Of a stretch of 39,995 bases of DNA, positions 9,681 through 18,762 are shown piece after piece. The position numbers were made by a program, and so were the translations under genes. Below the pieces are notes generated by a model that made no database searches, had not been told where the DNA came from, and saw nothing but the letters and a program-made list of their open reading frames with translations. Numbering within the stretch: the first letter of the stretch is position 1; each line of letters begins with the position of its first letter. This DNA is from Nostoc sp. KVJ20. GTDB taxonomy: Bacteria; Cyanobacteriota; Cyanobacteriia; Cyanobacteriales; Nostocaceae. Location: the NCBI RefSeq assembly GCF_001712795.1, contig NZ_KV757635.1, positions 1 to 39,995 of the forward strand. Direction: 5' to 3'.

Positions 9681-10766
9681 GTGAGAAAAATAGTTCACGT
9701 TGATATGGATGCCTTCTACGCATCGGTGGAACAGAGGGACAACCCTAGCTACCGAGGCAAACCGTTAGTCGTCGGTGGCAGCCCGAATCAGCGAGGCGTG
9801 GTTGCAGCCGCCAGTTATGAAGCTCGTAAGTTTGGGATTCACTCAGCAATGCCGTCAATAACAGCGATCGCAAAATGCCCCGGACTGATATTTGTCAGAC
9901 CAAGATTCGATGTCTATCGAGAGATTTCCACTTCAATCCACGCCATCTTCAAACGCTACACTGATTTAGTGGAAGGGGTTGCGCTAGATGAAGCATATTT
10001 GGACGTTACTGAGAACAAGCAAAACATCCCCTACGCCTCTACTATCGCAAGACACATCAAAACTGCAATTTTCCAGGAAACTCAGTTGACAGCAACCGCA
10101 GGCGTGTCAATTAACAAGTTTCTTGCAAAAATGGCATCAGGCCAAAATAAGCCCAATGGACTGACGGTGATTTTACCGGAGGATGCGATCGCCTTCGTAG
10201 AACAGTTACCAATTGAAAAGTTTCATGGCATTGGAGAGGTTACAGCAGCAAAGATGCACTCACTGGGGATTCATAGTGGTGCAGATTTGAAGGAGCGATC
10301 GCTGACTGAGTTAATACACCACTTTGGTAAAGCAGGTCATTATTACTACAAGATTGCCAGGGCAGAAGATGACCGACCAGTTGAAGCGAATCGGGTTCGC
10401 AAGTCCGTTGGTGCAGAAACCTCGTTTGCACAAGATTTAAGCGATGTCGGTCAGATGTTGCAGGAACTTGAACAGATTGCCCAAATTGTCGAGCAAAGGT
10501 TACAGAAGCATGAAACGCAAGGACGCACATTAACATTGAAAGTCAAATTTTCTGACTATCATCAGATAACCCGCAGTAAGACAATGCTTGCTCCCATTAG
10601 TGAACTCTCTACGATTTTTGAGATAGCCAAAGGACTGTTTGAGTCGATTGATCTGGAAAACCGCAGTATTAGGTTGCTGGGCATTTCGTTGTCTAACCTG
10701 GATAACGCCAAACAAACCCAAGTCATTCAATTGCCATTATTTCAGAATGCAGGCATTATATTTTAG
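9681..10766 (+). CDS. dinB: DNA polymerase IV (Y-family translesion polymerase)
   Basis: A 361-residue DinB protein. The palm motif HVDMDAFYASVEQRDNP (metal aspartates D8 and D10) opens the protein, and the second acidic pair is in ALDEAYLDV. The fingers motif ARKFGIHSAMP, the thumb helix-hairpin-helix FHGIGEVTAAKM and the little-finger domain (GRTLTLKVKF to RLLGISLSNL) follow in order. The last residues IQLPLF form a beta-clamp-binding peptide (QLxLF type). It performs error-prone bypass of DNA lesions. I chose GTG 9681, since MRKIVHVDMDAFYASVE matches the family start; TTG 9675 is two codons upstream. No convincing ribosome site or LexA box was seen. A second copy of its 3' end lies 0.9 kb downstream. 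Confidence 0.95.
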   Translation: MRKIVHVDMDAFYASVEQRDNPSYRGKPLVVGGSPNQRGVVAAASYEARKFGIHSAMPSITAIAKCPGLIFVRPRFDVYREISTSIHAIFKRYTDLVEGVALDEAYLDVTENKQNIPYASTIARHIKTAIFQETQLTATAGVSINKFLAKMASGQNKPNGLTVILPEDAIAFVEQLPIEKFHGIGEVTAAKMHSLGIHSGADLKERSLTELIHHFGKAGHYYYKIARAEDDRPVEANRVRKSVGAETSFAQDLSDVGQMLQELEQIAQIVEQRLQKHETQGRTLTLKVKFSDYHQITRSKTMLAPISELSTIFEIAKGLFESIDLENRSIRLLGISLSNLDNAKQTQVIQLPLFQNAGIIF

Positions 10767-11038
10767 CGTCGGCGTAGCTTACACTTGTGTGTCTGAACCA
10801 TCTCCCAATTCTTGTTGTAATTGGGATAGTTGATTTTTTAATGCTTTACCAGTGTGAATATGGCTGAAATTCTTTCAGTCTACATTTGACGATTTTGGAC
10901 TATGAGTCATACTAAAAAAAGGCTCATGATTTCAGCAATCACTAACTATATTTCCAAGCAGCCATTTTGCTAAGGAGATAGTTGGAACTGGGTTGACATT
11001 CATTATTGATGAAAACTTATTAGTAGGGAGGCGAAGCC

Positions 11039-11299
11039 ATGAACCAGTCTCATGAGGAAGACAAAAATAAATTCCTTTCCCCTCGTGGTCGCTACTACGG
11101 ACAAGTTAAACCAGAAAACTTAGTGTTTAATGCTAACTTGCAAGAATTTGCTCAAAAAGTTGGCATAATCACCAGTTTAGAGAGTAATGGTAAGCTTGAC
11201 CCCAAAGAGGCTTATCAGCAAATTAAGGAACTTTGGAAACAGTTAAAGCGCAGTAAGAAGGAACTGGGAATTGGTGAGGAGCCATCGGCAACAGCCTGA
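11039..11299 (+). CDS. Small conserved cyanobacterial protein (DUF7219-like)
   Basis: An 86-residue soluble, charged protein with a strong ribosome site (AGGGAGG about 8 nt before ATG). The block PRGRYYGQVKPENLVFNANL, then LQEFAQKVG and EAYQQIKELWKQLKRSKKEL, recurs in my memory of many Nostocales genomes; I believe it is the DUF7219 family, but the number is uncertain. It is mostly helical, with no catalytic motif, membrane segment or cysteine. It is convergent with the next small gene, with only 2 nt between the stops. The 272 nt upstream hold no clear gene, only a short minus-strand open stretch of about 26 codons ending near 10784. Function unknown. Confidence 0.7.
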   Translation: MNQSHEEDKNKFLSPRGRYYGQVKPENLVFNANLQEFAQKVGIITSLESNGKLDPKEAYQQIKELWKQLKRSKKELGIGEEPSATA

Positions 11300-11301
11300 A
11301 G

Positions 11302-11517
11302 TTATTCTAACTTTGGGGTAATCACCTCAAACTCATTGCGCCCGAGTGACACTAGAATATTTTCCTCATCTGAATCTACTTGAATAAGCCAGCGTATGCT
11401 TGATCGGCCATCTGAGTCTGGCTCTCGACCACAAACAACCCCAATTTTTCCAGTTACATAGAAAGGACGTAGAATCAAAACTGTGTCTCCCACTTGAGGA
11501 AGGTCTGGGGTCTGCAA
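11302..11517 (-). CDS. Small hypothetical protein with an SH3/KOW-like stretch
   Basis: A 71-residue soluble protein. Its N-terminal half, VGDTVLILRPFYVTGKIGVVCGRE, has the pattern of a small beta-barrel (KOW or SH3-like): hydrophobic strands around a G-x-G-V turn. The rest is acidic. Its stop faces that of the preceding gene across 2 nt, and such tight convergent packing supports it as real. I do not recognise the family, and function is unknown. Confidence 0.5.
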   Translation of the reverse strand: MQTPDLPQVGDTVLILRPFYVTGKIGVVCGREPDSDGRSSIRWLIQVDSDEENILVSLGRNEFEVITPKLE

Positions 11518-11644
11518 TAGCGCTCCTAAAGGTGTTAGCTCTGAAAAATGAGCTTATACAAGTGAAACCTCTGTTGTATAACCTTATCTTAATCAGGGCT
11601 TAATTTCTAGCTAATCTTCCTGTTGATGCAAGTGATGGAATGCT

Positions 11645-11917
11645 TTGAGGCTAGAGCAACACTCCACAAGGGGACGCACGTTAACGTTAAAAATCAAGTT
11701 CTTTGGCTATCATCCCATATTCCGCAGTGAGACAATGCCTTACTACACCCGTGAATTAGATGCCATAATCACTACAGCCACAGCACTATTTGAGGCAGCT
11801 GAGATAGAAAACCGCAGTATTAGGTTGCTGGGCATTTCCTTGTCCAAATTGGATAATGCCAAACAAACCCAAGTAATTCAATTGCCACTATTTCAGAATG
11901 CAGACATTATATTTTAG
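11645..11917 (+). pseudogene. Duplicated 3' fragment of dinB (little-finger domain only)
   Basis: About 90 codons matching the last quarter of the DinB protein encoded at 9681-10766. Shared segments include GRTLTLK-KF, IENRSIRLLGISLS and DNAKQTQVIQLPLFQNA, and both copies end in IIF. The palm, fingers and thumb are absent, and the sequence upstream of QHSTRGRTL is unrelated, so it cannot polymerise DNA. It is not identical to the upstream copy (for example YYTRELDAIITTATALFEAAE versus ISELSTIFEIAKGLFESID), so it derives from an older duplication or a second dinB. If translated, it would be a bare clamp-binding and DNA-gripping domain. No ribosome site is evident. Confidence 0.8.
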
Positions 11918-11963
11918 CGTAGGCTAGCAAGAACCGCAGGCATCGCCCTGTTTAAATACTGAC

Positions 11964-12263
11964 TCACCCACGACAAAAATCATCAACCCTCAACTCGCGC
12001 CAAACATCAGACGGTTGCCACCCAGAGTTACCCACGGAGCGGAGGGGGCGATAGTGTTCAGAAATGTATTCGGATTCGGAAACGTAGTCTTCAATGTACA
12101 CAGGTGGATTGTGTTCAATCACTGGTTCAGAAATATTTTGACTCTCAAGCATCTCAATGGGTTCAATCGGTGGTGGGGTTACTTCTGCTTTCTTGCGAAC
12201 TGGGTTAGGGTTTTTTTTGATGAGTCGTTTCATATCTATAGGAATCATTCGGCTTTCCACCAA
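11964..12263 (-). CDS. Hypothetical proline-rich acidic protein
   Basis: A possible 99-residue protein. It starts with a basic segment (MKRLIKKNPNPVRKK from the second or third possible start), passes through a Pro/Glu-rich linker and ends with SGWQPSDVWRELRVDDF. The charge pattern (basic head, acidic middle, amphipathic tail) looks more like a real disordered protein than a chance frame, but I recognise no family. A weak GGTGGA sequence precedes the first ATG. Opposite-strand frames over the same DNA are less plausible. Confidence 0.35.
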   Translation of the reverse strand: MVESRMIPIDMKRLIKKNPNPVRKKAEVTPPPIEPIEMLESQNISEPVIEHNPPVYIEDYVSESEYISEHYRPLRSVGNSGWQPSDVWRELRVDDFCRG

Positions 12264-12883
12264 GAACGGATATCCCAGAATACAAGAACTTATCAGCGAA
12301 TCAGAGACATTTTGCCAGAAAGTTAGTTGTATGGCGTGGATTGCTTTTTAGGGACGGGAGCGGAGCGCGATGCCCAATAGCCAGTTGTAGAAACGGATTT
12401 AACAATAGCTATGATGTTGTCTACTCGCATATCGAAACATATTTGCCGACCAATGGTCGCCAAATAAGCAAGAAAGTGAAAGCTAAATTCTCAATTCTTG
12501 TGCAGGCTCCTTGCAAATCCGTAATTTTCGCCGCTAGACTTATTGCCTCCACTAACTATGTGGAGGCGAATTCATGGAAACAACGTCGTTATCCCTGCTA
12601 ATTAAGACTTTTTCCCCTCTGCTATACTTTAGCGAAAATGAGAAGTTGATTTCTCTGGCATAGCGATCGCTGCCCTTGAAGAGTCCCAGGAGTAACGCAC
12701 GAATATGACCTATGCTGTCAATTAAAGAACTTTTGTAGTTTGTGACCTAAATAAGTGCAAAAATATCATAATTGTGTATAGAATTAATCAATTGAAACAA
12801 GTAAGTGTATTTTTAAAAACACTAAGTTGTTGACGGTTGGTATTGACTGTCAACCCTCAACTAGTAACGGTCAATATATTTCT
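12264..12883. other. Intergenic region upstream of the DUF499 gene
   Basis: No convincing gene was found. It contains a near-perfect hairpin, GCCTCCAC (12545-12552) with GTGGAGGC (12560-12567), without a T-tract. A HIP1 octamer lies at 12663-12670. The last 120 nt before the DUF499 gene are very AT-rich and probably hold its promoter, but I cannot fix -35/-10 boxes. Confidence 0.5.
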
Positions 12884-15800
12884 ATGCTTCCGTCAGTATT
12901 CAAAACCTGCATTCCTAGAGAAGAAATTTTAGAGGGAGAACTCTCTTCTGATTTATTTGCCGCTAAGTTACGGCTAGTTGTCGAAGGACTTGCGCCCCAA
13001 GTCTACCAAGATCCCACAGCCTTTTTCGCCAATACATTTGCCACCGATGGTTTGAAAACTTTAATCTCTGAAGTGTTTGGGCGGTTGGTAGGTGCTGCTG
13101 TCGGCTCCCCCATTATTCGACTGGAAACCAGCTTTGGTGGTGGTAAAACCCATGATGAAATTGCTTTGTGGCACATTGCCAAAAATGGGCGGGACATTTC
13201 TGGACTAGACCGTTTTGTTGACCTAAATTTAATTCCAGACCGACCGATTCAAGCAGCTGCGATCGCTTGCCAAGACCTTGATCCAGTTAACGGTGTTTAC
13301 CATGCGGACACTGGCGTTACCACTTATACCCTTTGGGGAGAAATTGCCTATCAAATTAATGGTGTAGCAGGTTATAGCCTGCTTAAAGGTTCTGACGAAC
13401 AGCGAGTCAGTCCAGGCACAGTAGTTTTAGAAAGGATAATCCAAGGGCAACCCACAGTCATTATCATCGATGAAATTGCCTCATACCTGAGAAAAGCCAA
13501 GGCTACTCTAGTTGGTAACAGCAACTTAGCTGGACAGGTAGTTGCTTTTTTATTCGCCCTCATGGATTTAGCAGCATCTTGTAATAATTTAGTATTTGTT
13601 TACACGCTGGCTTCCTCCACTGATAGTTTTGGCGAAGAAACCACCGAAATCCGGGAAACGATTTCCGCTACTGCTAGGCAAGAGCGGATCATTAAACCCA
13701 GCACTGATATTGAAATTTACAATATAGTTAAGCAGCGAGTATTCGCCAGTATTGAAGCTAACGCTGCTAATAATGCTTCAAAAGAATATTTACAAACTTA
13801 TAAAGCTAGTCGGATTAATTTACCAGATGGTTGCAAAGATGCACGCTATGCCGACAGTATTGAGCAGAGTTATCCCTTCCACCCAGAATTATTTAACCTG
13901 CTGACTAAAAAGATTGCCTCGATCCCAAACTTCCAACGCACCAGAGGCGCTTTGCGGTTATTTGCTAGAGTTATACGTTATCTATGGGACGATACTAGTG
14001 GATGGATACCGCTAATTCATTCTCACCACATTCCTGTTGGTATTGAAGAGGAAATCACCAGCGATTTAACAGCCCGTTTGGAACGTCCTTTGATGCGGAT
14101 TACGATCCAAGCAGACATTTACAACAAAGATGGTAGAGAAGCACACGCTCAGTTACAAGATGCAGTATGGATTGCTGCTGGTAAACCTCCCTTTTCAACC
14201 TGGGTAGCCCGGACTATTTTTTTGCATTCCATTACTCAAGGTATATCTGCGGGTATTCGTCGCGCCGAATTAAATCTATCTTTGTTGACACCAGGGCTAG
14301 AAATTGGCTTTGTTGATACTGCTTTAGAAAAACTGAGTGAAGTTGCTTGGTACTTGGAAAATGATCCAATGACAACTTTGGCTCGTTTCAAGGAAGAACC
14401 ATCAATCAATAAAATTATTGCTGAAGAAAAAGCCCAAGTTGGAATTACCGAGGCAAAGGATGATTTACGAAGTCGCCGCGATACCATTTTTGCTGATAAA
14501 TTTTTCAAACTAGTTCCTGCACCGGAATCACCAGCAGAAGTGGATGATGTGTCGGATAGCATCGCCCTGTGTTTAATTGACTTTAGCGAGGCGACTATTT
14601 CTGTAACCACTGAAGGGCCACCGCCAATGGTGGAGAAAATTTTTAATGAAACAGGTGAGTCAGGTAAGTTTCGCACATTTAGAAATCGTTTATTGTTTTT
14701 AGTTGCAAACAAGCAAGAATTAGAACGAGCGATTGACAACGCTAGGGAGTTCCGCGCCATTCAGAATATTCTAAATTCTCCCAATCGCTTGCAAGATTTA
14801 TCAGAAAATCAGCAAAAGCAACTCAAAGATAAAAAAGGTTCTCTTGATTTAGGGGTGAGGGTATCTTTAACCAATGCCTACCGCCACTTATTTTACCCCG
14901 CTAATGACCCCGTAAAAGCTGCTAAAGGCTTAATGCACTATACTCTTTCTGCACAAGATTCTAGCGATATCAAGGGCAAAAATAATCAACAAGATGTCAT
15001 TTTAAAAGCACTAAAAGATTGTCAAAAAATCCGTGCTGAAGAATTACCCCCTTATGCACCTGCTTACATTTTGCAGAAGGTGTGGCCGTCTGGGTTAAAC
15101 CATTGGACAACTAAAGCATTGAAAGAGGCTTTTGCCAAAGACCTGAGTTTAAATATATTTGTCGAAGCTGAGTTATCCAAGCTGCGATTAACTATCCGCC
15201 AGGGGTTGCAGACTGGTAATTGGGATATGAAGGTTGGTGAAAAGCTGTTTATAAAAACCGATGACGGTAAATTTACTTTGCCCGACTCTATAGAATTTTC
15301 TGAGAGGATAGAACTCTACCGCCGGGGAATTCTGGAACCACCAAAACCGCGAGAAATTGAACTGAATGCTCAAGTCTTGTCCAGTACAGAATCGGTAAAA
15401 CCTGTGCGGATACGGTGGAAAGCATCGGGGGCTTTGACGATTAAGCTGTATCAGGATGGGAATTTGGTTACAGGGGAGTTTCGCCCTAGTGATGAACATG
15501 AAACAGCGATCGCTAAAACCACAACTTTCAAAATTGTAGCTGACTACGGCAATGGCGAAGTAGAGGAAAGGGAAACCCAAGCCAAGATATTGGCTTATGG
15601 TGCTGGAACACCCAGTACACCAAGCGCAGGCGAAGATGGGAACGATTCGTGGGATGATTCACCTCTATTTAAAGCCAAACCGGAAGAATTTGATTTGGAG
15701 GGAACACTCGATCGGGTGTTTAATGAATTAGGCGATCGCATCCAAGATAATCAAGTTCAGGGTATCCAGTCGTTGGAAATCTCCGTTGGGCAAGTAATGG

Positions 15801-16117
15801 ACTACCGCAAGTTGATGACGGCTTTCCCTATGTTGATCAAGCTACCCTTGCAAATCGACCAAACGGCAACTATTACTGTTAATGAACAGTTTATCAGGTT
15901 AGAGTATCAAGGGCCAGTTAAAGGATTTCAGAGTTTTCAGGGGGCTGTTAACACTTTGCTAAGTAGCCCGGATGTAAAAGCTGACGTTTCGCTGAAGCTC
16001 GTATTTGAATTTTCATCTCCAGTGCAACCAAACGGCGCAGAAATCAGTAATATCAAACAAGCCCTGAATCGTAATCCGGTTGACAGGCTGAATTTGACGG
16101 CTAAAGTGACTTACTAA
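12884..16117 (+). CDS. DUF499-family ATPase of a DUF1156-methylase defence system
   Basis: A 1077-residue AAA-like ATPase from ATG 12884 (MLPSVFKTCIPREEIL); TTG 12827 would add 19 unrelated residues. The start FKTCIPREEILEGEL...FAAKL is typical of DUF499. The Walker A motif is FGGGKTH (about 84-90) and Walker B VIIIDEIASYL (D196/E197). After the motor domain come long helical parts and a C-terminal beta-rich third with an acidic linker (about 920-940). DUF499 proteins are large NTPases found beside DUF1156 DNA methylases and SNF2/PLD helicases in defence islands; both partners occur in this window at 23149 and 27025. Its likely job is ATP-driven sensing or translocation on DNA. The next gene starts 2 nt after its stop. 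Confidence 0.85.
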   Translation: MLPSVFKTCIPREEILEGELSSDLFAAKLRLVVEGLAPQVYQDPTAFFANTFATDGLKTLISEVFGRLVGAAVGSPIIRLETSFGGGKTHDEIALWHIAKNGRDISGLDRFVDLNLIPDRPIQAAAIACQDLDPVNGVYHADTGVTTYTLWGEIAYQINGVAGYSLLKGSDEQRVSPGTVVLERIIQGQPTVIIIDEIASYLRKAKATLVGNSNLAGQVVAFLFALMDLAASCNNLVFVYTLASSTDSFGEETTEIRETISATARQERIIKPSTDIEIYNIVKQRVFASIEANAANNASKEYLQTYKASRINLPDGCKDARYADSIEQSYPFHPELFNLLTKKIASIPNFQRTRGALRLFARVIRYLWDDTSGWIPLIHSHHIPVGIEEEITSDLTARLERPLMRITIQADIYNKDGREAHAQLQDAVWIAAGKPPFSTWVARTIFLHSITQGISAGIRRAELNLSLLTPGLEIGFVDTALEKLSEVAWYLENDPMTTLARFKEEPSINKIIAEEKAQVGITEAKDDLRSRRDTIFADKFFKLVPAPESPAEVDDVSDSIALCLIDFSEATISVTTEGPPPMVEKIFNETGESGKFRTFRNRLLFLVANKQELERAIDNAREFRAIQNILNSPNRLQDLSENQQKQLKDKKGSLDLGVRVSLTNAYRHLFYPANDPVKAAKGLMHYTLSAQDSSDIKGKNNQQDVILKALKDCQKIRAEELPPYAPAYILQKVWPSGLNHWTTKALKEAFAKDLSLNIFVEAELSKLRLTIRQGLQTGNWDMKVGEKLFIKTDDGKFTLPDSIEFSERIELYRRGILEPPKPREIELNAQVLSSTESVKPVRIRWKASGALTIKLYQDGNLVTGEFRPSDEHETAIAKTTTFKIVADYGNGEVEERETQAKILAYGAGTPSTPSAGEDGNDSWDDSPLFKAKPEEFDLEGTLDRVFNELGDRIQDNQVQGIQSLEISVGQVMDYRKLMTAFPMLIKLPLQIDQTATITVNEQFIRLEYQGPVKGFQSFQGAVNTLLSSPDVKADVSLKLVFEFSSPVQPNGAEISNIKQALNRNPVDRLNLTAKVTY

Positions 16118-16119
16118 AG

Positions 16120-16548
16120 ATGCAAGAGTTTCAACTGCGAGTGGTTCCCACAGATAATAATAACTTTGCCCTTGAGTTGTATCAATGTGCTTATAAAAAA
16201 GCCGGTGAAAAAAAGCGTCCTTCTGCCAAACGCATTGGGCGTTTAAAGGGCAATGCTTTAATTCAGGTGAAACAGGCAATTTATGATTCTTTGAAGGCGA
16301 ATAATTATGACCCCAAAACCTTAAGTCACAATCGCCAAACTCCTTATGTTTTGAATGAGGAATCAGGAATAAATCTGGCATTACTGTTTCAGACTTTGCA
16401 ACCGCTTTCTAAAATAGAACGGATTGCGAATATTGCCCAAGGGATTAGAGCTATGAGTTATGAAGAATCGCACTACTGGTTTGCCAAGATTAGCAATGGG
16501 AAACGTAATCAGGCTTTGAAAGCGATTCGCGTATTGCTTGGTGATTAG
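16120..16548 (+). CDS. Small conserved partner of the DUF499 ATPase
   Basis: A 142-residue soluble protein, starting 2 nt after the DUF499 stop and thus almost surely co-translated. The N-terminal half is beta-like (FQLRVVPTDNNNFALELYQC), with the lysine-rich turn KKAGEKKRPSAKRIG. The C-terminal half is helical (IERIANIAQGIRAMSYEES, then WFAKISNGKRNQALKAIRVL). I cannot name the family with confidence; small uncharacterised proteins in this position accompany DUF499 genes elsewhere. The basic patches suit nucleic-acid binding, but no catalytic motif is visible. Confidence 0.65.
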   Translation: MQEFQLRVVPTDNNNFALELYQCAYKKAGEKKRPSAKRIGRLKGNALIQVKQAIYDSLKANNYDPKTLSHNRQTPYVLNEESGINLALLFQTLQPLSKIERIANIAQGIRAMSYEESHYWFAKISNGKRNQALKAIRVLLGD

Positions 16549-16550
16549 CT

Positions 16551-16700
16551 GCAACTGGGGATAGCACTGATCAGACGGCTACATATCCGCAGAGACTGAA
16601 AGAAATTTATACTATAGTGAAGAAAGTTAAATTCTGGGATGATCTGGAGAAGCAGCAGACGTTTGAAGCGTTATTAGATCAGTTAGAACACTTTCTTTAG
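16551..16700 (+). other. Open 50-codon remnant or unannotated short reading frame
   Basis: Right after the 142-residue gene, another frame stays open for 49 codons to a TAG at 16698. It encodes a protein-like peptide (YPQRLKEIYTIVKKVKFWDD, then EKQQTFEALLDQLEHFL). There is no ATG or good start. It may be the tail of a lost gene, or the end of a longer version of the upstream gene after a frame change. The amphipathic heptad pattern argues against pure noise. Confidence 0.3.
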
Positions 16701-16807
16701 CTTATGTCTAAAAATTTTATGCCCGGAAATTGTCTGTGCGAGTAGTTCGGGTCTTGATAATCAGTAGCTAGAATTGAAAGAAGATAGTTAAGTAGAGGAG
16801 GTGCTAA

Positions 16808-18511
16808 TTGTCGCTTACGGAGTTGTCTGCTTGGTTTCAGTACTTAGATAAAGATAAGTCGCCCTATAATCCTACTGTAGGTGACTTAATTACAGTGGAA
16901 AAATTCTGGGACAAGAAATCCAGTAAATACAATTTACCAGATTGGCGAAAAGAACAATGGCAAATAAGCTCTGCTTTAGTACCAGTTAACCAGTTGGATA
17001 ACGCCGCTACGATCATTAAGTCACCATCCGACTTAAAATTTGACACAGGCTGGAATTTTCAGGATCAATTCAATTTTGGTGATTACAGCAATTATGGAGA
17101 TATTGATTTATATCCATTAGTTTTGTTAATAAAACATCCAATTACCAAAGAATTTAACGTTGAACTCAGTCGTGATTTTTTTACTTACCATGCCCTGCAA
17201 AAAGACAATAATTCTCAATATTATCATCCCGTAGATAATATTCTTGTGGCTGAAGCTATCCTAGATCCTCATCAATATTACGATTCAACTGCTAGTGTAA
17301 CCGTTCATCGTCATTATTTACGTGATTTCTTAGCAGCACTAAATATGGGATTACTTATCTGTGTAGTAGCTGACAGATTTGCAAATGCTACAACAGAAGA
17401 AGAACTTGGGCTAGAGGAAATAGAAGACAAGCAAGTAGACGATTTTAACAGTATTTCAACGAGTATACACAAACCTGAATTTACTGATGATGGTTTTTTC
17501 CGTGGGCGCTCTATTCTTCAGCGTAATTTTATTATTCGTCCTTATGACCAACCAATTTTTGAACGTAGTCCTTGGTGCTTTTTTGGAAAAACGCCAATAG
17601 AGGAAACAGAGTATCCTAGATTCATTGTGAATAGTGAAGCGAAAAAGCAAATCTTACCTCAAAATACTTACATTGGAAATTATATTGAGCAAGGTATTGG
17701 ACAATATGGGTACTTACATTTCCGCCCAGAAGTTTTGCAAAAATATCTACAAACCCCTGGATATAACGTATTTTTTCACATGCGAAATTGGGGAGTAGCT
17801 TCCTTACCAGGTGACAGAGGTACAATTGATGTAGGCATCAACTCCCAAGGATTGGTTAATGCCTTTGCTCCCGACATAGCTGATCTTAACCCTTCAGAAC
17901 AAGCCTATTGGTCATCGTTTTCGTCTATACCGAGCGGTGATATCTGTGAAGAAATGTTCCAGACCAGAATGCAAAACAATCCACCTCATTCACCGGGAAC
18001 AACGGAATTAATTGAAGAGGCGCTCTTTCAACTTGATACTATTTTTCAAAAGCAATTCTCTGTTCCACTTTTTAACGATATTAAACCAGATCAGAAAAAT
18101 TTAAACAGCTTAAGTATAGGAGTATTTAGCAGTCAGTATAACGATGTTCTGGAACTTGCTAAAATTCTTTACGGATGGGTTATTGAAACTATGCAGATTG
18201 GCTCCCTCCGTGATGCGTTAACGGCTTTAGGCAAACCAATAGACAACAAGCTAAGACAAATAAAGCTGTTGGAAAACATATTGATGGCTAAGGGAATAGA
18301 CCAAGCTCAAGCTCGATCAATAACTGCCCCCTTAGTTGCTTTAAATGAGCTTCGTGGTGGTTCAGCACACATCGGTAATCCTGACTTAGAAAATTGTTTT
18401 CGATTAATGGGCGAATCAACAATTCCTCAAACGCCTAGAAAAGGCTGGAATTTATGTGTTGATGCTGTGGTATCCTGCTTAAATTCAATAATAAGTGCCT
18501 TCGCTTTGTAA
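16808..18511 (+). CDS. Unknown 567-residue protein with a C-terminal HEPN-like R-x4-H motif
   Basis: Begins with TTG preceded by a perfect ribosome site (AGGAGGTG, 4 nt before). I do not recognise the N-terminal 400 residues: a mixed alpha/beta domain rich in aromatic residues, with no P-loop or nuclease motif that I can see. The C-terminal 120 residues are helical and contain LNELRGGSAHIGN, which is exactly the R-x4-H pattern (R516, H521) of HEPN ribonucleases, placed after a long helix as in ApeA/Abi-type proteins. HEPN effectors cut RNA and cause growth arrest during phage attack. It follows the DUF499 pair on the same strand and may be its effector. Identification rests on motif and context only. 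Confidence 0.7.
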   Translation: MSLTELSAWFQYLDKDKSPYNPTVGDLITVEKFWDKKSSKYNLPDWRKEQWQISSALVPVNQLDNAATIIKSPSDLKFDTGWNFQDQFNFGDYSNYGDIDLYPLVLLIKHPITKEFNVELSRDFFTYHALQKDNNSQYYHPVDNILVAEAILDPHQYYDSTASVTVHRHYLRDFLAALNMGLLICVVADRFANATTEEELGLEEIEDKQVDDFNSISTSIHKPEFTDDGFFRGRSILQRNFIIRPYDQPIFERSPWCFFGKTPIEETEYPRFIVNSEAKKQILPQNTYIGNYIEQGIGQYGYLHFRPEVLQKYLQTPGYNVFFHMRNWGVASLPGDRGTIDVGINSQGLVNAFAPDIADLNPSEQAYWSSFSSIPSGDICEEMFQTRMQNNPPHSPGTTELIEEALFQLDTIFQKQFSVPLFNDIKPDQKNLNSLSIGVFSSQYNDVLELAKILYGWVIETMQIGSLRDALTALGKPIDNKLRQIKLLENILMAKGIDQAQARSITAPLVALNELRGGSAHIGNPDLENCFRLMGESTIPQTPRKGWNLCVDAVVSCLNSIISAFAL

Positions 18512-18654
18512 CCAGTGGCTTGCTTACCTAACTTCAGCTCCAACAAAATGCGATCGCGTAAAATTTCAAGTTCTGCAACAGACAATCCAACAAACTGTTT
18601 TGCGATGGGCTGCGTCCCGCTTTTGGCGATGGTCTCCGACCGACCGGAGGTCAT
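18427..18654 (-). CDS. Doubtful small protein downstream of the ubiquitin-like operon
   Basis: A 75-residue frame on the same strand as the Ubl-E2-E1 operon and 108 nt after its last stop. The middle, LSVAELEILRDRILLELKLG then KQATGYKAKAL, looks like a helical cyanobacterial hypothetical protein. Its first 15 codons lie in a palindromic repeat, and its last 85 nt overlap the 567-residue gene on the other strand. The true start is unknown and it may be a remnant. Confidence 0.3.
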   Translation of the reverse strand: MTSGRSETIAKSGTQPIAKQFVGLSVAELEILRDRILLELKLGKQATGYKAKALIIEFKQDTTASTHKFQPFLGV

Positions 18655-18657
18655 CGC
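18626..18657. repeat. Palindromic interspersed repeat between convergent genes
   Basis: An imperfect inverted repeat: GCGATGGTCTCCG and CGGAGGTCATCGC around ACCGAC, with two mismatched positions. It lacks a T-tract but sits where two convergent transcripts meet. GC-rich palindromes of this style are scattered through Nostoc-type genomes. Confidence 0.5.
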
Positions 18658-18762
18658 GGTATCAAATGTTTGATGAAACTCGCTCTGCCGTGTAATACGT
18701 GTAATACTTGGTTGAGGTTCGTTTTCCCTCTGATGTCAGCTAGGCTATATTTACCCCAACTG

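Noticed and set aside
12341..12601. 86-residue frame in the gap before the DUF499 gene
   Set aside because: Low protein-likeness, no ribosome site, and it runs through a hairpin; I see no family match.
14236..14760. 174-residue minus-strand frame within the DUF499 gene
   Set aside because: Serine/arginine-rich shadow of the coding strand, with no domain and no upstream signals.
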